NCBI RefSeq assembly: GCF_040954645.1
Contig: NC_092805.1
Span: 17,200,741-17,264,740 of the forward strand
Direction of reading: 5' to 3'
DNA length: 64,000 nt
Source: Diabrotica undecimpunctata
Taxonomy: Eukaryota > Arthropoda > Insecta > Coleoptera > Chrysomelidae
In this document: positions 35,362 to 45,617 of the stretch, in pieces
Position numbering within the stretch: position 1 is the first letter of the stretch
Layout: every line of letters starts with the position of its first letter
Notes under the pieces: generated by a model
Databases searched by the model: none
Seen by the model: only the letters and a program-made list of their open reading frames with translations
What the model was told of the DNA's origin: nothing
Translations under genes and position numbers: made by a program

Positions 35362-37705
35362 TCCTCTTCTTCTTCTTCTTCTTCTTGTGCCACTCCTATC
35401 GGAGATTGGAAATCATCAAGGCTATCCTGACCTTGTTTACAGCTGATCTAAAGAGTTCATTAGTGGTAGAGCCAAACCACTCTCTCAAATTACGCAGCCA
35501 TGAAATTCTTCTACGGCCTGAACTCCGTTTTTCTTCTATTTTTCCTTTCATTATATTTTGAAGTAATGCGTATTTATGTCCTCTATTAGGTGACCCAGAT
35601 ATTCGAGTTTTCTTCGTTTGATCGTTGACAAAATTTCTGGGTTTTTTCCCATCCTTCGCATTACTTCAAATTTGTAACTCTTTCAACCCAACTTATCTTC
35701 AGAATTCGACGGTAGCACCACATCTCGAAACTTTCAATATTTTTTATATTGTTCTGCTTGAGAGTCCAGCCTCTACACCGTATAATAACGTGTTAAATAC
35801 GTAGCCCCTTAGCATTCTTAATCGGAGTGGGATGCTTATATCTCTGTTGCAGAAGAATTTCCTCATCTTTATGAAAGAGGCCCTGGCAATTTCGATACGT
35901 CTTTTTATTTCATTGTTTTGGTCTCCAGTTTCATTTATTGAAGTACCCAAGTATTTGTAACTTGATACTTTTTCAATTTGAATGCCGTTTATACTAATAT
36001 GTGCTGGTTGTGTCATGTTCTTACTGAAGACCATATACTTAGTTTTTTTGATATTGATACTTCTTATGCCATAATTGTTGGAGGCAATATTTATATTTGT
36101 AAGTAATCGTAATTCTTCTACTGTTCTTGCAACTAGTACAGTGTCGTCTGCGTATCGAATATTATTTACAACCTCTCCATTAATTACGATTCCTTCGTTT
36201 GCTTGCAAAAGGGTTTCCTGACAGATGCTTTTACTATAAACATTAAATAGCAGCGGTGACAAAATGCATCCCTGTTGTACTCCTATACGTATTTGTATTG
36301 CTTGTGATATCTCATTTTCTATTTTGATGTTAGCTTTCTGATTCCAATATAGATTGAGAATTATTCGCAGATCTTTATTATCTATGTCCTTTCTTTTAAG
36401 AATGTATTTTAGCTTATCATGGCGTACTCTGTCAAACGCTTTTGCAAAATCGATCAAATATGCATGTACTTCCTGATTAACGTCTAGGCATCTTTGTGTA
36501 AGAACATTCAAACCGAAGAGAGCTTCTCGAGTACCTAATCCCTTTCTGAACCCCATCTGTGTATCACTAATATCTGAATCCAACTTTTGATAAACTTGGT
36601 TGTGGATGACTTTTAGAAATATCTTTAGTAGATGGCTCATTAAAGATATTGTTCGATGTTCTAAACATTCTTTTGCAGTGGATTTCTTTGGCAGTATAAC
36701 GAATGTAGACAACAGGCACTCTTGAGGTATAATACCAGTTTTGTATATTGTGTTAAATAAGTGCAATATTATACCTATTGAGTCATCATTCAAGAGCTTT
36801 AGCAATTCAGTAGGAACCTCATCAGGTCCATTTGCCTTTTCAGTTTTGGAATTTCTAAGTGTCGCTTCTACTTCACATTTTAGGATTTCAGGTCCCGTTT
36901 CACCATTTACCTGAACAATGTTATTTCTGTTGTCCTCAAACAATTCTCTTATGTATTCACTCCATCTATTAATTTTTTCTGTTAAATCTATAATAATCTC
37001 TCCGTCTTTGTTCTTAAGCAAACTTATTTGATGTCTTCTTTGAGTTCCTGTAATTTCTTTTACTTTTTTATGTACATTGAATGTGTCATATTTTCTTTCA
37101 TAGTTTTCCATTTCTACACATTGTTCTTCAATCCATAATTCTTTGGCCTTCTTTATTCTTTGCTTTATGTTCTTATCAACCTCTCTGTGTTTTTGTGTAT
37201 TATTCTTCATTTTACGTCTTTCATCCATTAGTTCTGGTATGTCTGATGTTATCCATACCTTGTGTTTCTTTGCAGATCTGGTTAGGTGTTCCCGTAGTTC
37301 TTATTGTAGTGTTTATATACTTAAGTTTTTCATCTATTTTGACTTTCTGCTATTCTGAGGCTGGTGTTTATTTCTTCTTGCACTGTTTGTCGTAGGTGTT
37401 CACTTGTTAGCTGGCTTAAGTCTAACGCTGGGATGATGGTTTTTCTTATTTTCTTTGATCTAGCTTCTATCACAGATACTACTGGATTATGATCCGAACC
37501 AATATCAGCTCCAGGATAAGTTTTAGTAGATTTCACGGCATCACGGTATCTTTTTGTCACCATTATGTAATCTATTTGGTTTCTGATTACTTTTTCTTGA
37601 GTATGTTGAGGTGACGTCCACGTATACAGTCGCCTTGGGGGTAATTTAAAAAATGTATTAGTTATTATTAAATCCTCACTTTGACAAAATTGAACTAAAC
37701 GGTCA
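35362..37705 (-). pseudogene. LINE with long intact RT frame, 5'-truncated
   Basis: A 494-codon frame (37,228 to 35,744) covers the linker and nearly all of the RT: KAFDRVRHDKLKYIL, IRIGVQQGCILSPLLFNVYS and the active site RYADDTVLVARTVEEL are intact. The upstream endonuclease end (37,330-37,700) contains NQIDYIMVTKRYRDA and GADIGSDHNPVV in another frame. Downstream, frameshifted pieces carry WCYRRILKISWVERVTN and the LREWFG-type tail. The 3' end is an (AAG)n run near 35,366-35,388. The active-site context (RYADD, GVQQG) differs from the AYADD / GLRQG LINEs nearby, so this is a separate family. No target duplication was found. Confidence 0.88.
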
Positions 37706-37709
37706 CCCG

Positions 37710-37905
37710 TTTAATTTCTGTTACAACAATTTCTCGTCCATTATCTAATCTTACTCAGCCAGAACAGTTTTTTCTTCCGACTCAGCGTTTTCCCTTGATT
37801 TTGCCGTGAATGGTTAACCAGAGTAAGCGAGTCCTCTCATTATATGGCCGAAATATTGGACCTTTCTCATGTTGATGAGAATTCTCGCTCTTTTAAAAAC
37901 CTATC
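37710..37905 (-). pseudogene. LINE C-terminal scrap
   Basis: Minus-strand KVQYFGHIMRG, then GKIEGKR-like decayed sequence: the usual tail after the RT of R1/Jockey-group LINEs. It is directly upstream of the LINE at 35,362-37,705 and probably belongs to an older copy. Confidence 0.55.
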
Positions 37906-38305
37906 TTGTGATGGTACCTGTAAATAATATATTTGATAAATATTGTCGTAAAACATGGTATTTTACTTAGTATTGTGACTGACCAAAAGCTGTGAAGTGT
38001 TTTTGTTATAACTTCATAATAGAAACTTTGTAGTAATTTGTATATTTTGTTTTAGAAAACACCCCAAAAGGAGGAACTTTGAAATAATACACAGAAGTAA
38101 GTAAAACATGTTCTAGATATGCAATTTAACGATCAATAAACAGTCGCTTTACTATTTTATGTTAAATTATGTTAATTGTTTTAGACAAATTTTCGAGATT
38201 TTTAGAGTATTAATTTATAAAGGTATTAATTTAAAACGACAAAAAAATTAAACTAAGACATAAATTTACAAAAAGAATTAATTAAAAATATAAAAGTATA
38301 CATAA
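37906..38305. other. No recognisable gene
   Basis: Very AT-rich; nothing coding. Confidence 0.55.
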
Positions 38306-38308
38306 TGA

Positions 38309-38428
38309 TAAATAAAACAACCTGACGATCGATTAATAACAAATTTATTGAATAATAGGCCTGAGATTATTAACAAAACATGTGCTTACATCTAACAGTT
38401 GATAAGAAGTGACATAACCAAATAACAC
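38309..38428 (-). repeat. Copia 3' LTR, most of it, separated by a hAT
   Basis: Reading leftward from 40,312, a purine-rich AATAAGTGGGAG is followed by TGTTATT, a plausible polypurine tract and LTR start. The hAT then interrupts, and the sequence resumes at 38,428 and runs to a possible CA end near 38,309, with AATAAA near 38,350. That gives an LTR of about 127 bp. The matching 5' LTR was not seen. Confidence 0.5.
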
Positions 38429-40305
38429 CAGGCCCGACCAGTGGGGGGGCAGGGGGGGCAAAATCCCCGGGGCCCGGGCCTGGCCGTTAGCAAATTTAAA
38501 AAAATTCCTTTTATTAAAATATTTTACAACAGATTGAATTTGCTTGCGGTTTTAATTATGAAATTATTATAAGGAATATTATGCATTTGGAAAAGGCAAT
38601 ATGCAAGAAATTATTTCTTTGCATAAGTTACAATTAACAAAAATATATCGGGAATACATTGCGCGTGCGAGCCCCTGATCGTCCATTATTTTCAAAGAAG
38701 ACGTAAAAGAATATGAAATCCATGAACGATTTTTGAAGTTTTCCGACTGCAATGAAAAAAACTGGAGAAGACATCGCAAATCTAATCAAAGAAGTTCTTA
38801 AAAAATATGAAATATCCTTAGATGAATGTAGAGGACAGAGATTCGATAACGGCAGTAATATGAGTGGCAAGTATAAGGGTGTTCAGGCTCATATTTTAAA
38901 ATCAAACCCCCTTTGGCTGTGTACTCACCATGTGGATGCCACAGTTTGAAGTTATGTGGAGTATGCGCTGCTGAGAATTGTACTGAAGCACAGACTTTCT
39001 TTGGTGTTGTTCAGAATCTGTACAATTTATTCAGTTGCAGCCCGAAAAGATGGGAGCTTCTGAAAGAGATAGTAGGATCTTCACTGCACTCATTGTCTGA
39101 TACGAGGTAGAGTGCTAGAGTAGAATGTGTGAAACCAATAGCGGCACACATAGGCAAAATCATTGAGGCAGTTTCATCATTGTTGAATCTTAACGTAACT
39201 GTTGAAACGAGAGCCACAATCAATGGGGTTTTAGAATATCTTAACACCTTCAAGTGCATCCTCATGGCGTCAATTTGGGTGAAAGTGTTGGTACCCATCA
39301 ACTACAGAAGTCAACTACTTCAAACTATGGACGCTACTTTGGATGTTGAGAGTAGTAATATAGAGAGCCTAATTGATGATTTAAGTGCTTTAAGAAATAA
39401 CTGGGACAAGATATTGTCTGAATGCAAACATGTTGCAAACGCTTATGGTATCGAACCGGAACTCTCCACTTCCCGTGCGAGAAAGAGGAAGACCTTTCAC
39501 GATGAAACAGCTACAGAAGATGTAATGTTAAATTTATCCCCGGAAGAACGCTTCAAAACAGAAGTTTTTTACACAATAATTGATGTTTTGGTGGCCAACC
39601 TGAAAACGATGCTCACAGCACTGAGAGAAATCGAAATGAAATTTTCATTTTTATGGAAGTATAACGAAATGGACGAAAATACGATCTCAGAAAGTTGTAT
39701 AAGATTGGCCGAAGAGTACAATTCAGATGTAAGCAGGGATCTAGTTGATGAAATGATTTACTTGAAAACTGTTAGTAAATCAAACATCTCAGATACGTCG
39801 CTGAAACCAGCAAAACTTTTGAACAAGCTCGTGTCCCTTAATGTGACAAATCTTTTCCCCAATGTGTGCATTGCTCTTCGCATATTCTGTTGCCTACCAG
39901 TATCCGTTGCTCAGGCCGAGAGATCATTTAGTGTTTTGAGCCGAATTAAGAATTGTTTAAGATCCACTATGGGTCAACAACGATTATCTGATTTGGGACT
40001 GTTAAGCATAGAGTCGAAACTTGCAAAAACTCTTGATTTCGACCACGTGATCCAAAACTTTGCGGACATGAAAGCAAGAAAAGTTATGTTGTAACTAACA
40101 GTTCTATTGTAAATAATTAAAAACAAAGTTTAATTGCTAAAACTGCTTTAATTTTCTTCCTTCCTGTGTCAATAGCATGAATGTTCACTATTACATATCT
40201 CAGTTTATGAGTTATCAGATTTTTGGGAATTTTCGTTCAACTGGGTTTGGGGGGGGGGCGGCCGGGTCTCATCCCCGGGGCCCGGCCTGGCTCTGGGCGA
40301 TCCTG
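38429..40305 (+). mobile_element. 5'-deleted hAT element with 8-bp TSD
   Basis: AATAACAC occurs at 38,421-38,428 and 40,306-40,313, the 8-bp duplication expected for hAT. The element begins CAGGCCCGACCAG and ends GGGCGATCCTG, so CAG...CTG termini. Both ends contain an unusual G/C-only stretch (CCCCGGGGCCCGG at about 38,466 and 40,274), a subterminal inverted-like motif. It is inserted at the start of a Copia LTR. Confidence 0.88.
38650..40094 (+). pseudogene. hAT transposase (ZMYM1-like), N-terminal part deleted
   Basis: Sequence coherent with hAT transposases begins near 38,720 (IHERFLKFSDCNEKTGEDIA), continues RFDNGSNMSGKYKGVQAHIL (38,840-38,900), one frameshift, then YSPCGCHSLKLCGVCAAENC and FFGVVQNLYNLFSCSPKRWE to a stop at 39,108. 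A 321-codon frame (39,129-40,094) carries the remaining helical region and the C-terminal dimerisation domain, with LPVSVAQAERSFSVLSRIKN, then LRSTMGQQRLSDLGLLSIES. The zinc finger, DNA-binding domain and the first catalytic Asp region are missing, consistent with an internally deleted, non-autonomous copy. Lesions are few, so it is relatively young. Confidence 0.88.
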
Positions 40306-40397
40306 AATAACACTCCCACTTATTTAAGATTTGACAACAAATTTAAAACAAAGACCGATACAAATTAATAAATACATAGTTAAATGGACAAATTTAA

Positions 40398-43300
40398 TTT
40401 ATTCAATCAATTGTAAATAACTGTCTTTGAAAATGCTTTGGTGAACAAATCGGCTAACTGATTGCTTGAATTGACATAGCTTACACAGATATTCTTAGTT
40501 TTACATTCATCTCGAACAAAGTGAATCTTAATATCAATATGTTTCGTTCTGCTATGAAATTGTTGTGTATGTGTCAGCTTAATGGCAGATTGATTATCAA
40601 CAAAGACATTGACAGGTGAGACATCAATTCCAATCGATTTTATAAAAATTTTAAGCCATAAGCTTTTCTAACACTAAAAGCCAAAGACACATATTCGGCC
40701 TCTGTAGTTGATTGTGCAACTATGTTCTGTTTTTGGCTCTTCCAGGTGATAGGGCCATTGCCCAGCATAAATACATATCCACTAGTAGATTTTCTTCTAT
40801 CTAGACAGCCAGCAAAGTTTGCATCAGTGTAGCCTATTATATTGATTTGTGTAGTTTTTTTACATAATTTTATATTGAGTAGTAGGTATATATCAGATAT
40901 CTAAGAATTCGTTTTACTGCTTTCTAATGTTCATGACTCCAAGTATTAAAGAATCTGCTTACCTAATTAACTGTAAATGTAATATCTGGGCGTGCCAGAA
41001 ATATTAGTGGACCAACAGCCTTACTATATGGCAAAGATGTATTACAATTTAAAATATTTCCCTTAGACAAAGGTAGACTAGGCTCAGTAGAAATCTTTAA
41101 TGGATTAGCATTAGTCATATTGAATTCACTAAGAAGTTTTTCTATATAATTATGTTGATGAATAACAATTGTACCCACATTAAGATCTTGTTCAATGTCA
41201 AGTCCAACAAAATGTAATTGATTATTTAAATTCACAGTTATTTTAAATATTTGTTTTAAAGTTTCTATTAGTTCATTAATAGCACTTTCTGATTTTGACA
41301 TGACAAGTTCATCATCAACATAAATTGCTAAATTAGTCTTAGCATTTGCAAAATTACCAACAAAAACACATTGACCACTTTTTAATTATCTTAAGTTAAA
41401 TTTATTAAGAAAGATACAATCTTCTGATTCCAGCATCTTGGTGATGGCTTAAGTTCATATAAGATTTTATTCAATTTACACAGTAAGTTCTGTGAATTCT
41501 TACTTTCAAAACCAGTTTGCTGCTTCATATACACACACTCTGATAAGTCACCATACAGAAATTCTGTCTGTACATCAAAATTAGCAAGTCTAAAGTCTTT
41601 TTTTACTACTAACGATAACGAAATTTGCACTGAGTCATACCGCACAACCGGAGGGGAAAGTGTCTTCATAGTCTATTCCTCGTTCTTGCATAAAACCGCG
41701 TGCAACCAGACGTGCTTTATAGCAAACAGAATTACCATCTGAGTCAGTCTTAACACGATAAACCCACTTTTTGTCTATCACTTTTGTACCATTGAGCAAT
41801 TTTATTAACGGCATCTATTTCTTCCTCCATTGCTTTTTGCCACTTGCTTGGATCCTCACAATTTATTGCACCTTCATAAGTTATAGGTGCAAATATTTCA
41901 CAGTAGTTTGCTACACCACATTAGTCTGGGTTAAACAGTGTATTTCTGTTGCGTAACTATTTGTCATTAATATTATCATCTTCGGCATCATAGAACAGAT
42001 TACAATCAAAATCATCATCATCATGATCTGTTGCTTGAGAACTACTACCTTGTGACATTTCTAAACTCTCTTCATGCCACATTCTTGAATATCATACATA
42101 GCATCGTAGTCTTTTTCTTGATTATCATCTAAGATTTTAAATTTTAACCAAAAATTTCTTTCTTATTTTCAATTGTTTTATCTTCATTAAAAATTACATT
42201 GCAGCTCACTTCAATTCTTCTCTTCTTACAATCCCAAAGTCTATAATTTGATGAATATCCATTATATCCAACAAACAATAATTGTCTTGATTTTGAATCA
42301 AACTTGTTACGGAACTGTAATGGTATAAACATGTAAGATGTACTGCCAAAAACTCTGATACGCTTTAGATCTGGTTTTCGTCCAAACCACTTTTCATATG
42401 GAGTCATGTTTTGTACTTGACTTGAAGCTGTTCTATTGAGAACATATATAGCGGTGTTTACAGCTTCAGTCCACAATTCTTGTGGCACATTTTTCGTGAT
42501 AACCATAGTCCTCACACTTTCAACAATTGTCCTTAACTGCCTCTCACTGCGACCATTTTGTTGAGGTGTATATGGAGCTAAACATTCATGTAATATACCA
42601 TTTTTCACGATAAAATCCTAAAAATCACTATTGATATATTCTACTTTACCTTGGTTATTTCTTAAATCTTAATCTTATTACCAGTTTGATTTTCGATCAG
42701 TATTTAAAAATCCTTGAACTTGTTGAGAACATCTGACTTGTGTTTTAGAAAACAAACACTGCAATGATCACTACAATCATCTTTAGATAAAACAAAATAT
42801 TTTGATCCACTTGGAGAGGAAATGTTTACTGGTCTACATACATCTGTGTCAATCATTTTACCTGGTTTGTCTGATCTGCTTCTTGTAAGACTTTTATGGG
42901 ATTTTCTTGACTGCTTTCCACACTGGCATGACTCAGAGAAAAAGTCTTCTTTCTCTTCTACTCTCATATTTTTTACTAAATTAGCTGTTTTCTTAATTGT
43001 ACTGAAGTTAATATGCCCAGGCGATCATGCCACAACTTTAATTGATGTTTTGCAAACTAAATTACATTCTGCAATAGGCTTAAGTCTAAACTGCATGACC
43101 AACAGATTGTCTCTATGTACTTCAACACATGAAATGTTTCCATTTTGCTCTAGAAATTGACAGCTGTTTTTGTGAGAGTGAGCTAAGTTCAGGAACATAG
43201 TACGATAATACTACTTAGCTTGAACTCAAATGCCTGTAGTTCAATGACACCTTTACCTTCACCAACATATTTAAGAAATATGATGACTAGCAGTAAAATA

Positions 43301-43480
43301 ATAAATATATATTTTTTTAAAACTATCAGTTCTTGTAAATTTCATTTGTCATTAAACTTGTCAGTAATTCTCTTTATTGAGAACAATGTTATGGCTAAAT
43401 ACCATTCCTGTATTGTTTTATACTCTTTTGACCTGAGGCGCAGTATAACTTTGATTTCATTTTGACAGAATTGATAAGAG
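40398..43480 (-). pseudogene. Copia Pol polyprotein relic
   Basis: Reading leftward: protease/GAG-pre-integrase region (about 43,100-43,300, GEGKGVIELQ), GAG-pre-integrase with zinc knuckle HH-CC remnant (42,890-43,060, SPGHINFSTIKKTANLV), integrase core (42,144-42,900, with TDVCRPVN, SKDDCSDHCSVCFLKHK and CLAPYTPQQNGRSERQ, which holds the catalytic Glu), RT (41,391-41,669 and 40,963-41,301, with FDVQTEFLYGDLSECVYMKQ and KLNKILYELKPSPRCWN), and RNase H (40,398-40,960, ending in the ADLFTKAF-type tail). Many frameshifts and stops. A LINE (43,508-44,765) cuts it off from its upstream part. Confidence 0.85.
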
Positions 43481-43507
43481 ACTTCAATTTCTTTAAAAAG
43501 TATTATC

Positions 43508-44765
43508 ATCATCATCATCATTATCTTGGTGCTACAGCCCTTAGAGGACCTCGACCTTCTCAAGCTTTCTACGCCATTATATTCTGTCCCTCGCTTGCAT
43601 TTTCCAGTTGCCGACTTCGATCTTTTCGGCATCTTGTGTTACCCCGTCCATCCACCTCAGCTTTGGTCTACTCCGTCTTCTCATTCCCACGGGTTGCGCT
43701 GTTAGAATCTTTTTTATCATGTTTGACTCAGGGGCCTGGGCTACATGTCCTGCCCACTGCAGGCGGTTTCGCTTAATTATAGTGGTTATATCTTTACCAC
43801 CAAACGTATGCTTGTAGATATTCTGCAGTTCAAAGTTGTATCTACGCCTCCATATTCCGTTCTCACAGACCGCTCCGAATATCTTGCGTAGCACCTTTCT
43901 TTCAAAAATGGATAGAGCGGATTCATCTGTTTTCGTTAGCGTCCATGCCTTTGATCCACATGTGAGAACGGGGACTATCAGTGTTCTATACAACCTTATA
44001 CGAGTTTTTTGAGACAGGCGTTTGTTAACTAAGTACTTTGATAGACCATGATAACACCTGTTTGCAATTATTATTCGCCTTTTTATTTCCTCAGATGTGT
44101 TATTATTGGGGTTAACCGATGTCCCTAGATATATGAACTCTTTAACTGCTTCGAAGTTTTGGTCATTGATCATTAAATTTGTGTCAACATTTCCAGCTCT
44201 TGTGTTTGTGTTAGTCGCCATGAATTTGGTTTTATTTTGATTTATCTGTAACCCCATTCGTTCTGCTCCTGCTACTAGCTCGGTTAGGATTTTCGCAGTT
44301 CTCGCCCTAGTTCTTGTTATAATGTCCACGTCGTCTGCATATGCTAGAATTTGGACTGATCTATTAAATATTGTTCCCCTGCTATCTAAATTAGCGTCTC
44401 GTACAACTTTTTCTAATGCGACATTAAAAAGCTGACACGCCAGCGCATCTCCCTGCTTTAACCCCCTATGTATTTGAAATTGGGTTGAAGAGTCGTTTTG
44501 AATTTTTACTGCTGATAGCATCTTCGCCATTGTCACTTTTATCAAACATATGAGTTTTTTTGGAATTCCTAACTCATTCATAGCGTTGTAAAGGCTTGGT
44601 CTTAAGACACTGTCATATGCCGCTTTAAAATCGACAAAAATATGATACATATCTATGTTAAACTCTTGCGCTTTTTCGAGGATCTCTCGTAGTGTAAAGA
44701 TCTGGTTAATGGTTGAACGTCCACGCCTGAATCCTGCCTGATATTCTCCTAGAAACATTTCAGTA
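43508..44765 (-). pseudogene. 5'-truncated LINE, intact 393-codon RT end, 13-bp TSD
   Basis: AAAAAGTATTATC is duplicated at 43,495-43,507 and 44,766-44,778. The frame 44,758-43,577 is open: FLGEYQAGFRRGRSTINQIF, YHIFVDFKAAYDSVL, HRGLKQGDALACQLFNVALE, LAYADDVDIITR (active site intact), KEFIYLGTSVNPNN, TCGSKAWTLTKTDES, then a tail with GHVAQAPESNMI. The 3' end is a CAT repeat in + orientation, i.e. (ATG)n after the stop, shared with the LINEs at 45,652 and 51,555. The clean frame suggests a young insertion. Confidence 0.9.
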
Positions 44766-44778
44766 AAAAAGTATTATC

Positions 44779-45505
44779 TATACTTTTAGTAGAATTAGTA
44801 CAGGGAATTGGGAATGAACATTTTTGTTATATAAGGTTTTTAGTTCTAACTCGGTAGTCTATTTCATTTCCCATTTCAATTACAATGCCCCAATGCTTTT
44901 CTGAACAGATATTCGTGTTAAACTTTTATCAAACCGTCGAAGCATTACATCAACAAAATTCAATTGAAAAACTTTTCACCAATCAAGAAGTACAAAAGAA
45001 AAATTCTTTCCTATTATGTCTCATGAGAATTATTTGGCTGTGTGTGTTTGCGCTGATGTGCCGATATCAAACAAATGTGATTTCTTTTTCTTTTTTGTTC
45101 CGAAATGTAATTCATTTCACAATGGCTGTTTGATAGATGTGTAGAGCATGGTCGGAGATAATGGATGGAGCTACAATTGGAAATTTAAGAATTATATGTC
45201 TATAGTGAAAGAGAAAATGGATGGTGGTGGTGAAATAAAAGTTAGTGTGATTTATTTAAAGCTGAGATTTTTTTTTGGGGAGAAAACACGCCTGTTATCA
45301 AAAATAAAAATACTCTGCTCACATTTAAGAGTTACATATAAAAAGAAGAATTTTTAAATGTATTAAATATACTTTTAATCCTTATAATAAAAAATACGAT
45401 AGTACAAAATTTCTAGCCAGATTCTTATTAAAAACAAATCAAGAAATGTATAAATATGAATAAATATGAATTAATTACACAGATGTTGACAGTTTGTTGA
45501 TAGAT
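44779..45505. other. No recognisable gene
   Basis: Possibly the upstream part of the Copia, but no gag motif could be recognised. Confidence 0.4.
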
Positions 45506-45507
45506 GT

Positions 45508-45600
45508 TTTTTTTAAAGTCCACGTTTCCATGCCATAAAGCAAGATGGACCATATGTAGCACTTGACCATTCTGTAGCGTATTTCGAAATTTAGGTTTTG
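45508..45600 (-). pseudogene. LINE RT-thumb scrap
   Basis: Minus-strand EIRYRMVKCYIWSILLYGME and TWTLK, the conserved segment following the RT domain. Only about 30 codons remain. Confidence 0.6.
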
Positions 45601-45617
45601 ATTACATGGGTGTGGTA

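Noticed and set aside
35208..35561. 117-codon frame with Phe-rich stretch
   Set aside because: The Phe run is the translated (TTC)n, the reverse complement of a LINE tail.
44885..45133. 82-codon plus-strand frame, considered as Copia gag or host exon
   Set aside because: No zinc knuckle or other recognised motif, and orientation is opposite to the Copia.
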